21,376 nt of DNA, from positions 1-21,376 of the forward strand of contig DMQJ01000267.1 of NCBI GenBank assembly GCA_003455715.1, given 5' to 3'. The notes beneath the pieces were generated by a model. The model saw nothing but the letters and a program-made list of their open reading frames with translations. It was not told the DNA's origin and did not search any database. Origin of the DNA: Acidimicrobiaceae bacterium. GTDB lineage: Bacteria; Actinomycetota; Acidimicrobiia; Acidimicrobiales; Ilumatobacteraceae. A program made the translations under genes and the position numbers. Of the stretch, positions 6,961 through 12,778 are shown one piece after another; within the stretch, counting starts at the first letter, position 1, and each line of letters opens with the position of its first letter.

Positions 6961-8244
6961 TCAGCCGCGGCGGCCGGCGAAGTAGCGGCGGTAGTTTTCC
7001 GCTGCCTTGGCCAGTTCGGGGTTGGCGTCGAGCACCGGCTGCATCTTCTCGCGGGCCGCCTGCTCCTTGTAGGGGCGGAACTCGCGGGGGAAGTTGCCGT
7101 CGTGCGGACGGTACGACTTGAGAATGCGCCGGGCCACCGTGGCCTTGTGCACCTCGTCGGGGCCGTCGGCCAAGCCCATGTGCGGAGCAGCCGCATACAT
7201 GTCTTGCAGCGGGGTGAGGTCGGTGGTGCCGAGCGAGCCGTGGATGTGCAACGCATCGAAGGAGATCTCGCGAAGCACACGCGACATGGTGAACTTCACC
7301 GCTGCGATCTCGGTGCGGGCCTCCTGTGTGGAGGTGCGGTCGATCTTCCATGCCGCTTCCAGCACCAGCAAGCGCAGCATCTTCAGCTTCACGTACGACT
7401 CGGCGATCTTGTCCTGCACCATTTGGTGCTCGGCGATGACCTGGCCGTGCGACCGGCGAGTGAGTGCCCGCTCGCACATCATGTCGAGTGCCAGCTGGCA
7501 CTGGGCGATGGTGCGCATCGCGTGGTGGATGCGGCCGCCGCCGAGTCGACGTTGGGCGAGCACCTTGGCGCCGTCTTCGGGCCCGAGGAGGTGGTCGAGC
7601 GGCACGCGCACATCGCGGTAGATGATGTGGTTGTGGTTGCGCGGCTCGGGCATGATCTCCACGCCCGGTGTGGTGCGTGGCACGACGTACATGCCGTTGG
7701 TGCACATCACGAACAGCAGGTCGGCCACCCGGCCGGCGGAGGTGAACCACTTCTCGCCGTTGATCACCCATTCGTCGCCATCGCGCTCGGCGTGGGTGAC
7801 GAACAGGTTCGGGTCGGAGCCGCCCTGAGGTTCGGTCATCGAGTAGGCCGAGAACATCTCCTGCGCAAGCAGCGGCTTCAGCCACCGCTCCTTCTGCTCC
7901 TCCGTGCCGTAGGCGGCCAGCATCTCCATGTTGCCGGTGTCGGGCGCGGCGGCGCCGAACAACTGCGGCGCGGCGGGGTAGCGGCCGATCACTTCGTTCA
8001 CGAGCGCGAGCTTGAGCTGGCCGAAGCCGGGACCGCCGAGGTCCTCATCGAGAAACAGCGCCCACAGGCCCTGATCCTTCACCTCCTGCTGCAGTTGGCG
8101 AACGTAGGCCTTCACGGCAGGGTCGGGTGAGCGCACCGCGTGCGGGAACACATGGTGCAGCGGTTCCACCTTCTCGTCGCAGAACTGCTTGATCCAGTCG
8201 AGCTTCGCTTGAAACTCCGGCTCGGTCTCGAATTCCCAGGCCAT
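6961..8244 (-). CDS. Acyl-CoA dehydrogenase, ACAD10/11-like subfamily
   Basis: Second flavin acyl-CoA dehydrogenase, 427 residues, of the subfamily related to the dehydrogenase domain of eukaryotic ACAD10/ACAD11 and bacterial FadE36-like proteins. Evidence: DEDLGGPGFGQLK near residue 66-78, TEPQGGSDPN for FAD binding (137-146), NGEKWFTSAG (162-171), RLGGGRIHHAMRTI (233-246) and the signature LADGPDEVHK (358-367). At the EGT position it has Asp360 in DGPDEVH, a conservative acid substitution typical of this subfamily. Substrates in the subfamily are varied, including long and hydroxylated acyl-CoAs, so none is assigned. The start is secure: AGGAGG ends nine bases before the ATG. It is upstream of, and on the same strand as, the shorter dehydrogenase. 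Confidence 0.93.
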   Translation of the reverse strand: MAWEFETEPEFQAKLDWIKQFCDEKVEPLHHVFPHAVRSPDPAVKAYVRQLQQEVKDQGLWALFLDEDLGGPGFGQLKLALVNEVIGRYPAAPQLFGAAAPDTGNMEMLAAYGTEEQKERWLKPLLAQEMFSAYSMTEPQGGSDPNLFVTHAERDGDEWVINGEKWFTSAGRVADLLFVMCTNGMYVVPRTTPGVEIMPEPRNHNHIIYRDVRVPLDHLLGPEDGAKVLAQRRLGGGRIHHAMRTIAQCQLALDMMCERALTRRSHGQVIAEHQMVQDKIAESYVKLKMLRLLVLEAAWKIDRTSTQEARTEIAAVKFTMSRVLREISFDALHIHGSLGTTDLTPLQDMYAAAPHMGLADGPDEVHKATVARRILKSYRPHDGNFPREFRPYKEQAAREKMQPVLDANPELAKAAENYRRYFAGRRG

Positions 8245-8325
8245 CGGTGGCGTCCTCCTGTGTCGGGGTTCACATCGTCGCGTCTCGAACCGTGCCGTTC
8301 GTTACCGGAGCGATGAACTGGGCGG

Positions 8326-9576
8326 CTACTTCTCCTCGATCTCCACCGGCACGGCGAAGGCGTCGGCGAAGTCGGGGCCGATGCCAACCGCCGCTTCGTC
8401 GACCCCGAACTGGGCGAGGACCCAGGCGGTGACCCCGTGGGTGATGATCGGGAACGTGGTGTCGACCGGTACGGCGGGCTCGATGCAGCCGTCCTCGCCC
8501 AAGGTGCGCAGCTGCGGCTGCGCCTCCAGCAGCGGGCCGAGCCCCGAGGCCTCGGCGATACCGATGATGCCGGTGCCGTTGCCGAAGGTGCAGAAGTCGT
8601 CGAACCCGTTGTGGCCGACGCCTTCGATGATCCACAACAGGCTGGGGGAGGGCGCCGCCTCGAACGCGGGACGTGTTGCTGTCTCGGCGGGCACCACGAA
8701 GTCGACCGATCCGGCCATGAAGAACGACGGCTTGTCGGGGAGCGGAGGGGCTGTCGTTGTCGTTGAACCGGACGTGTCGCCACCGCCGAGGAAGGCGCCC
8801 GACGCCAACGAGACGTAGCCGTCGATGCGGTCATCGGCCGCGGCACCGAGCACCGTTCCGCCGCCCGCGCTATGGCCGACGGCGATCACACGCTCGGCAT
8901 CGACGCGGCCATTGAACGGACTGGCGGGGTCGGTGCCAGCGGCGCTGATGAGCTCGAGGCTCTGCAGGAGATCGTCGACGGCATCGGCGCGGTCGCCGCT
9001 TGCCGTGCCACCGAGCACGTTGGTGAGGTCGCGTGAGGGATGATCGGGGGAGACGACGATCATCCCCCAACTGGCCAGATGTGCGGTGAGGAACGTGCTC
9101 TGCAGACGGATGCCGGTGAAGCCGTGGCTGAACAGCACGACTGGAAACGAACCCTCGGCTACCGCTGCATCACGGCTGCCCGGGTAGCTGTAGCCGGCAG
9201 GAATATCGGCGGTGAGCACGGCCTTGATGGCCTCGGGTACGAAGTCGCGCACGTCGTAGCTGTCGGTGCCCTCGCTTCCCTCGGCCGCCGGGTACCACAC
9301 CTCCACCTTTGGCCCTTTTGCCAGTTGCAGGGTGGTGACGCCCACCGGGTGCGGGCCGTAATCGGCATAGGTGGTAGCGACCGCTGCTGGGTCGAGCGTG
9401 GTGGTGGGCGCTGCGGTAGTGGTGGGCGCCTCGGTGGTTGTCGGTGCGTCGGTGGCGGGTGCATCGGTTGCCGTCGGGGTGCTGGTGCCGGACGAGCCGG
9501 AGGAGCCGTCGTCGCTGCAGGCAGCGGCGAGGAGGGCCATGGCGACGACGGGAAGGGCGAACCGGCGGGCGATCAT
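8326..9576 (-). CDS. Secreted alpha/beta-hydrolase lipoprotein (PAF-acetylhydrolase/chlorophyllase-like)
   Basis: Predicted surface lipoprotein hydrolase of 416 residues. A signal peptide (IARRFALPVVAMALL) ends in AAAC with Cys20 as the lipidation site. It is followed by a Ser/Gly and Thr/Ala/Pro-rich tether (~residues 23-62). The catalytic domain shows an oxyanion region PVVLFSHGFTG, the nucleophile elbow GHSAGG (Ser236), a likely Asp292 in GSVDFVVP and His322 in GVGHNGFDDF. Together these are the layout of PAF-acetylhydrolase, chlorophyllase or dienelactone-hydrolase-like esterases. A second Thr-rich insert (STTTTAPPLP, ~271-280) interrupts the domain. The substrate is unknown; an ester or lipid outside the cell is likely given the anchoring. 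A GTG six bases upstream (9582) is an alternative start. The ATG is chosen because CACGCT lies exactly six bases before it, as in other leaderless starts here. Confidence 0.88.
   Translation of the reverse strand: MIARRFALPVVAMALLAAACSDDGSSGSSGTSTPTATDAPATDAPTTTEAPTTTAAPTTTLDPAAVATTYADYGPHPVGVTTLQLAKGPKVEVWYPAAEGSEGTDSYDVRDFVPEAIKAVLTADIPAGYSYPGSRDAAVAEGSFPVVLFSHGFTGIRLQSTFLTAHLASWGMIVVSPDHPSRDLTNVLGGTASGDRADAVDDLLQSLELISAAGTDPASPFNGRVDAERVIAVGHSAGGGTVLGAAADDRIDGYVSLASGAFLGGGDTSGSTTTTAPPLPDKPSFFMAGSVDFVVPAETATRPAFEAAPSPSLLWIIEGVGHNGFDDFCTFGNGTGIIGIAEASGLGPLLEAQPQLRTLGEDGCIEPAVPVDTTFPIITHGVTAWVLAQFGVDEAAVGIGPDFADAFAVPVEIEEK
9371..9515 (-). repeat. Low-complexity Thr/Ala/Pro codon repeat encoding the lipoprotein tether
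   Basis: On the plus strand this is a run of imperfect GTGGTNGGNGCN-type units. On the coding strand they give repeated (D/E)AP(A/T)TT blocks. The repeats explain the long flexible spacer between the lipidated Cys and the hydrolase domain, and could vary in length between strains by slippage. Confidence 0.7.
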
Positions 9577-9695
9577 CGCCACAGCGTGCCACCGGTGGGC
9601 GAGACGTGCACTGTCGGAATCGTGGCGGCGCGTGGGCGGGATGTGGCGCTATCGTGCAGGCGCTGCCCACCGGCGCTGCCGGTGTGCAACAAGTT

Positions 9696-9767
9696 GGCGA
9701 CGTGGCCGAGTGGCTGAGGCAAGGGCCTGCAAAGCCCTCCACATGGGTTCGATTCCCATCGTCGCCT
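9696..9767 (+). tRNA. tRNA-Cys (anticodon GCA)
   Basis: A full cloverleaf can be drawn. The 7-bp acceptor stem is GGCGACG (9696-9702) with CGTCGCC (9760-9766) and discriminator T. The D arm lies in GCCGAGTGGCTGAGGC. The anticodon stem AGGGC/GCCCT (9722-9726, 9734-9738) closes the loop CTGCAAA with anticodon GCA at 9729-9731. The T arm is ATGGG/CCCAT around TTCGATT. The 3' CCA is not encoded. It reads cysteine UGC/UGU codons. It sits in the gap between the divergently transcribed lipoprotein hydrolase and the acyl-CoA synthetase. Confidence 0.97.
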
Positions 9768-9774
9768 CGCTTCC

Positions 9775-9809
9775 AGCGCCTCCGATCCGGTTTCCGGGTC
9801 GGAGGCGCT
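9775..9809 (+). terminator. Strong hairpin just after tRNA-Cys
   Basis: A 16-bp stem, with a single T:G wobble, runs from AGCGCCTCCGATCCGG (9775-9790) through a TTT loop to CCGGGTCGGAGGCGCT (9794-9809). It starts eight bases after the tRNA end and is a likely terminator and 3'-processing barrier. There is no proper U tract afterwards (only GCCGTTT), which is common for terminators in GC-rich actinobacteria. Confidence 0.7.
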
Positions 9810-9889
9810 GCCGTTTCCGGCGTCGTTCGACACGCTGCGCAGTGGGTGCGGATGCCACACTGTCGGCCGGTCGAACAATGGGGGTTGAG

Positions 9890-11515
9890 ATGGCCGGTTG
9901 GAACTTTGCTGACGTGTACGAGGCTGTGGCGGCGAAGGCGCCCGATCGGCCCTGCCAGATTCAGGGTGAGCGGGTGATCACCTGGGCCGAGTTCGATGCT
10001 CGCGCCAACGCACTCGCCGCCGACATGCTGGCGGCGGGGTTGTCGCACCAGAGCAAGGTGGCCGCCTACCTGTACAACGGGCCGGAGTATTTGGAGACGT
10101 ACATCGCGGCCTTCAAGGGCGGGTTCGCTCCAGTGAACACCAACTACCGCTACGGCCACGACGAGATCGTCTACTTGTTCGACAACGCGGATGCCGAGGC
10201 TGTGGTGTTCCACGCCACGTTCATCGACCTGGTCGAGCACGTCCGCCACGAGTTGCCGAAGGTGAAGCGCTGGTACTGCGTCGCCGACGGGTCGGGCCCA
10301 TGCCCCGATTGGGCGCTCGACTACGAGACGGTGGTGTCTGCGCCGGTGCAGGGGCCGGTGCGAGGCCCCTGGGGCCGGAGCGGCGACGATCTGCTGCTGC
10401 TGTACACCGGTGGCACCACGGGTATGCCCAAGGGCGTCATGTGGCGCCAGGACGACCTGTTCAACGTGCTCGGCGCGGGCGGCAACGCAGTGCTCGGCAT
10501 CGGCCCGGCAGCGAGCATCGACGAACTGGTCGAGCGCATCGATCCGTCGGCTCCGGGCTTCGTACTGCTCTCCGCGTGCCCACTCATGCATGGCACCGGT
10601 CAGTTCTCCAGCCTCATCGCCATGAACCTCGGCGGCGCCATCGTCACGCTGCCGTCGCGTCACTTCGATGTCGCCGAGTTGTTGCACGAGGTGGAGCGCA
10701 ATCGCGTCAACTCGATCATCATCGTCGGCCAGGCCTTCGCCGGGCCCATCCTCGAACACCTCGACGCCAACCCCAACACGTACGACCTCTCCAGCGTCAT
10801 CATGATGTCGTCGTCCGGCGTGATGTGGAGCCAAGACAACAAGGAAGGGCTCCTGCGGCACCTTCCCCAGGCGGCGCTCTTCGACTCGTTCGGGTCGTCC
10901 GAAGCCGTCGGGATGGGCGCCTCGGTGAGCACGGCTGGCGGCACCAGCCAGACGGCGCGCTTCATGCTCGGGCCGGCCTGTCAGGTGTTCACCGAAGACG
11001 GCCGTCGAGTTGCGCCCGGGTCGGGCGAGCGCGGACTGGTGGCCGTCGGCGGGTTCATCCCGATGGGCTATTACAAGGACGACGTGAAGACGGCTCAGAC
11101 CTTCCGTACGTTCGAAGACCGACGCTGGAGCGTGCCGGGCGACTGGGCAGAGGTCAACGAAGATGGCACGCTGCTGCTGTTGGGTCGAGGCTCGGTCTGT
11201 ATCAACACCGGTGGCGAGAAGGTGTTCCCCGAGGAGGTGGAGGAGGCGCTCAAGCGCCACCCCGAGGTGCGTGACGCGGTCGTGGTGGGCATCCCCGACA
11301 ACCGCTTCGGTGAGACGATCTGCGCGGTTGTCGAGGCGGTGCCCGGCGCAGCGCCGGAACTCCCTTCACTCGCTGACCACGTGAAGGAACACCTGGCGCA
11401 CTACAAGGCGCCGCGGCATCTCGTGCTGGTCGACACCATCGGCAGGGCTCCCAACGGCAAGGTCGACTACAAGCGCCTCAAGGGCGTGGCCATTGAACGG
11501 CTGGGAGTCAACTGA
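9890..11515 (+). CDS. FadD19-like acyl-CoA synthetase (AMP-forming)
   Basis: Adenylate-forming ligase of 541 residues that should activate a carboxylic acid to acyl-AMP and then to acyl-CoA. Motifs: P-loop YTGGTTGMPKG (172-182) followed by VMWRQDD, the LLSACPLMHGTGQ region, SFGSSEAVGMG for adenine and substrate, GYYKDDVKTAQTFR, the hinge region LGRGSVCINTGGEKVFPEEV and the catalytic lysine in PNGKVDY (Lys524). The VMWR and GSVCINTGGEK wording resembles mycobacterial FadD19, which activates steroid C26 side-chain acids, and related FadD proteins; the precise substrate is inferred only by resemblance. The start at 9890 has GGGGG about 7 nt upstream; an ATG at 9878 in the same frame is possible. 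It lies close to two acyl-CoA dehydrogenases and a secreted esterase, consistent with acyl-CoA catabolism. It converges on the small membrane protein gene 16 bp downstream. Confidence 0.93.
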   Translation: MAGWNFADVYEAVAAKAPDRPCQIQGERVITWAEFDARANALAADMLAAGLSHQSKVAAYLYNGPEYLETYIAAFKGGFAPVNTNYRYGHDEIVYLFDNADAEAVVFHATFIDLVEHVRHELPKVKRWYCVADGSGPCPDWALDYETVVSAPVQGPVRGPWGRSGDDLLLLYTGGTTGMPKGVMWRQDDLFNVLGAGGNAVLGIGPAASIDELVERIDPSAPGFVLLSACPLMHGTGQFSSLIAMNLGGAIVTLPSRHFDVAELLHEVERNRVNSIIIVGQAFAGPILEHLDANPNTYDLSSVIMMSSSGVMWSQDNKEGLLRHLPQAALFDSFGSSEAVGMGASVSTAGGTSQTARFMLGPACQVFTEDGRRVAPGSGERGLVAVGGFIPMGYYKDDVKTAQTFRTFEDRRWSVPGDWAEVNEDGTLLLLGRGSVCINTGGEKVFPEEVEEALKRHPEVRDAVVVGIPDNRFGETICAVVEAVPGAAPELPSLADHVKEHLAHYKAPRHLVLVDTIGRAPNGKVDYKRLKGVAIERLGVN

Positions 11516-11531
11516 TCGTCGGGTCGTCCGG

Positions 11532-11894
11532 CTACGACTTCGTCTGCGGGGTTGGCGCGATGGCGCGTAGTGCCCCGGCTTTCGCAGCGAGTACGAACAA
11601 CACCACCGCCGCAGCGAATGCTGCCAATGCGGCCACGGTGACCCACGCGGGTGCTTGGGCAGTGGTGTAGATCACGGCGCCGCCCGAGTCGAGCCCCTGG
11701 CAGTTGTCGGTCTTCTTGCCCGCGGAGAACTGCACCTCCGTATAGCCGCGATCGCTGCCCCAGTCGCGGCACGCGCTGTCGGCCAGCGCAGGTGCCCCGA
11801 GGATGAGGAGTACCCCAACGACGGCAACCACGATCGCTGCGCCGATGAGGATGAAGGCACGTACCCGCTGCGTTGACGGCATCTCGGAATTCAT
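11532..11894 (-). CDS. Small two-helix membrane protein, unknown function
   Basis: No family recognised. The 120-residue product has a first hydrophobic helix at ~12-36 ending GAPALADSAC, which resembles a signal anchor, and a second helix at ~82-106 (AWVTVAALAAFAAAVVLFVL). The intervening ~45-residue polar loop (CRDWGSDRGYTEVQFS) holds Cys42 and Cys65, which could form a disulfide if the loop is extracellular. The C-terminus is short and basic/polar. The frame is open further upstream to 12170, but that overlaps the 2H gene. The ATG at 11894 is chosen because CACGAT lies exactly six bases before it; an ATG at 11882 is an alternative. It is divergent from the 2H phosphoesterase and convergent with the acyl-CoA synthetase. 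Confidence 0.72.
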   Translation of the reverse strand: MNSEMPSTQRVRAFILIGAAIVVAVVGVLLILGAPALADSACRDWGSDRGYTEVQFSAGKKTDNCQGLDSGGAVIYTTAQAPAWVTVAALAAFAAAVVLFVLAAKAGALRAIAPTPQTKS

Positions 11895-11960
11895 GGCTGC
11901 ATCGTGGCATGTGCCGTCGTCGTTGCGGCGCGCCGACTGGTAGTGCGCGACACTTGCACC

Positions 11961-12515
11961 GTGACCTCGCGGGCGACGCTCATCGTCTACGCGTGCCCGG
12001 TGGGGGCGTTGGCCCGGTCGCTTGCCCGCTACTTCCGTGTCGCAGCGGAGCGCTTCGGCCCCAACGAGGCGCACGCCTATATGCCGCACGTCACCGTCAC
12101 CGGCTTCTTCCACGACACCGACCCAGACCTCGGCGACTACAGCGCCGCGTTGGACCAGGCGATGCGTCAAGCAGGCACGACGTGCTCGGTCGCCGTCGGC
12201 GACCTACTTCTCAACGACGACTTCCACGGGCTGACGATCGAGTCGCCGTGGCTCCAGGCAGTGGGCTCCGAGTTCGCAGCGCGTGCACCGGCGGCGACAC
12301 GAACTGATGCGGTGCGCCCCAAGGACTGGCTGCATCTCAGCCTTGCGTACGGCTTCGCCCCCGCCGCCGCCGACGGCCTTGCCCAGTTGGTGCGCGAAAT
12401 CGTCGACCCTTGGTCGCCGTGCACGTGGGAACTGCGTCTCTACGAGCGGCATGGAGGGAATCGCTGGGTGGCTCACCAGAGCTGGCCGATTCGACCTGCA
12501 CGGCTCAGTCGCTGA
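11961..12515 (+). CDS. 2H phosphoesterase superfamily protein (2'-5' RNA ligase-like)
   Basis: 184 residues from the GTG start. Two H-x-T/S motifs spaced about 80 residues apart define the 2H superfamily: PHVTVTGFF (His43, Thr45) and WLHLSLAYG (His125, Ser127). Members include 2'-5' RNA ligase/cyclic phosphodiesterases and enzymes acting on cyclic nucleotide or RNA ends. Sequence around the second motif (KDWLHLSLAYGF) and a following EIVDPWSPCTWELRLYERHG give a complete domain. The frame stays open to a GTG at 11904, but that extra stretch (MACAVVVAARRLVVRDTC) does not look like part of the fold. At 11961 a GACACT box lies six bases upstream and there is no Shine-Dalgarno. The next gene starts 13 nt after the stop. 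The substrate is unknown. Confidence 0.82.
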   Translation: MTSRATLIVYACPVGALARSLARYFRVAAERFGPNEAHAYMPHVTVTGFFHDTDPDLGDYSAALDQAMRQAGTTCSVAVGDLLLNDDFHGLTIESPWLQAVGSEFAARAPAATRTDAVRPKDWLHLSLAYGFAPAAADGLAQLVREIVDPWSPCTWELRLYERHGGNRWVAHQSWPIRPARLSR

Positions 12516-12530
12516 TACCCTTGGGGGTAT
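12515..12530 (+). promoter_or_regulatory. CsoR/RicR-like palindromic operator overlapping a start codon
   Basis: ATACCCTTGGGGGTAT runs from the last base of the 2H stop codon to the T of the next ATG. Its arms ATACCC and GGGTAT are exact reverse complements around a four-base core. C-tract/G-tract palindromes of the TACCC-N-GGGTA type are the known operators of the copper repressors CsoR and RicR. The same stretch contains TACCCT (12516-12521), a TANNNT -10 candidate seven bases before the ATG. A repressor bound here would cover both the -10 and the transcription start. No CsoR-type regulator gene is in the window. The match is by eye only. Confidence 0.5.
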
Positions 12531-12747
12531 GTGTCGTCGAGTGAAGTGCAAGAAGTGTGGGAAGCCGAGTTGGGCAGGCTGCGGGGCCCATGTGGAGCAG
12601 GTGCTTGGCGACGTGCCGCGCAGCGAACGGTGCCGGTGTCATGAGGTCCCTGCCAAAGTGGCGGCGAAGGCCAAGGTGAGGGCCGCAGCGGCGCCGCCTC
12701 CTCCCACCACCGCCTACGGACGATTCAAGGACTGGTTGAAGAAGTAG
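12529..12747 (+). CDS. Small cysteine-rich protein, probable metal-binding, unknown function
   Basis: 72 residues with a dense N-terminal cysteine/histidine cluster: Cys2, Cys7, Cys10 (CKKC), Cys18, His21, Cys35, Cys37 and His38 (CRCHE), arranged around WAGCGAHVEQVL. This is enough ligands for one or two metal ions. The middle is a basic Ala/Pro-rich linker (~40-60) and the end, YGRFKDWLKK, is a short amphipathic basic tail. I recall similar small proteins with a CxxCGK-x-x-WAGCG-x-H core in various organisms but know no function. The ATG lies within a CsoR/RicR-like palindrome and 13 nt after the 2H gene; GGGGG sits too close to the ATG for a normal ribosome-binding site, so leaderless initiation is plausible. 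A copper- or metal-responsive buffer or chaperone is a hypothesis, not a call. Confidence 0.8.
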   Translation: MCRRVKCKKCGKPSWAGCGAHVEQVLGDVPRSERCRCHEVPAKVAAKAKVRAAAAPPPPTTAYGRFKDWLKK

Positions 12748-12751
12748 CGAT

Positions 12752-12771
12752 CCCTCGATTGGGGCCGAGGG
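12752..12771. terminator. Small hairpin between convergent genes
   Basis: CCCTCG (12752-12757) pairs with CGAGGG (12766-12771) across an eight-base loop, in the 31-bp gap between the converging Cys-rich and GGDEF-EAL genes. It is short and lacks T tracts, so it is a weak candidate for bidirectional termination. Confidence 0.35.
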
Positions 12772-12778
12772 CGTTCGG

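Noticed and set aside
5715..7121. A 468-codon plus-strand frame opposite the dehydrogenases
   Set aside because: It is antisense to the short dehydrogenase and the end of the longer one, and has no recognisable domain.
9589..9598. CCACCGGTGG palindrome upstream of the lipoprotein gene
   Set aside because: Ten bases of G/C-rich symmetry are common in this DNA and no second copy is placed nearby, so I do not call it an operator.
9371..9877. Upstream extension of the acyl-CoA synthetase frame to 9371
   Set aside because: The extension passes through the lipoprotein gene, the tRNA-Cys and its hairpin. The ligase family begins at about the 9890 start.
9170..11260. A 696-codon open frame on the minus strand opposite the acyl-CoA synthetase
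   Set aside because: It lies antisense to a gene with full adenylate-forming motifs and crosses the tRNA. Its translation is Arg/His/Gly-rich with no domain, as expected for antisense frames in GC-rich DNA.
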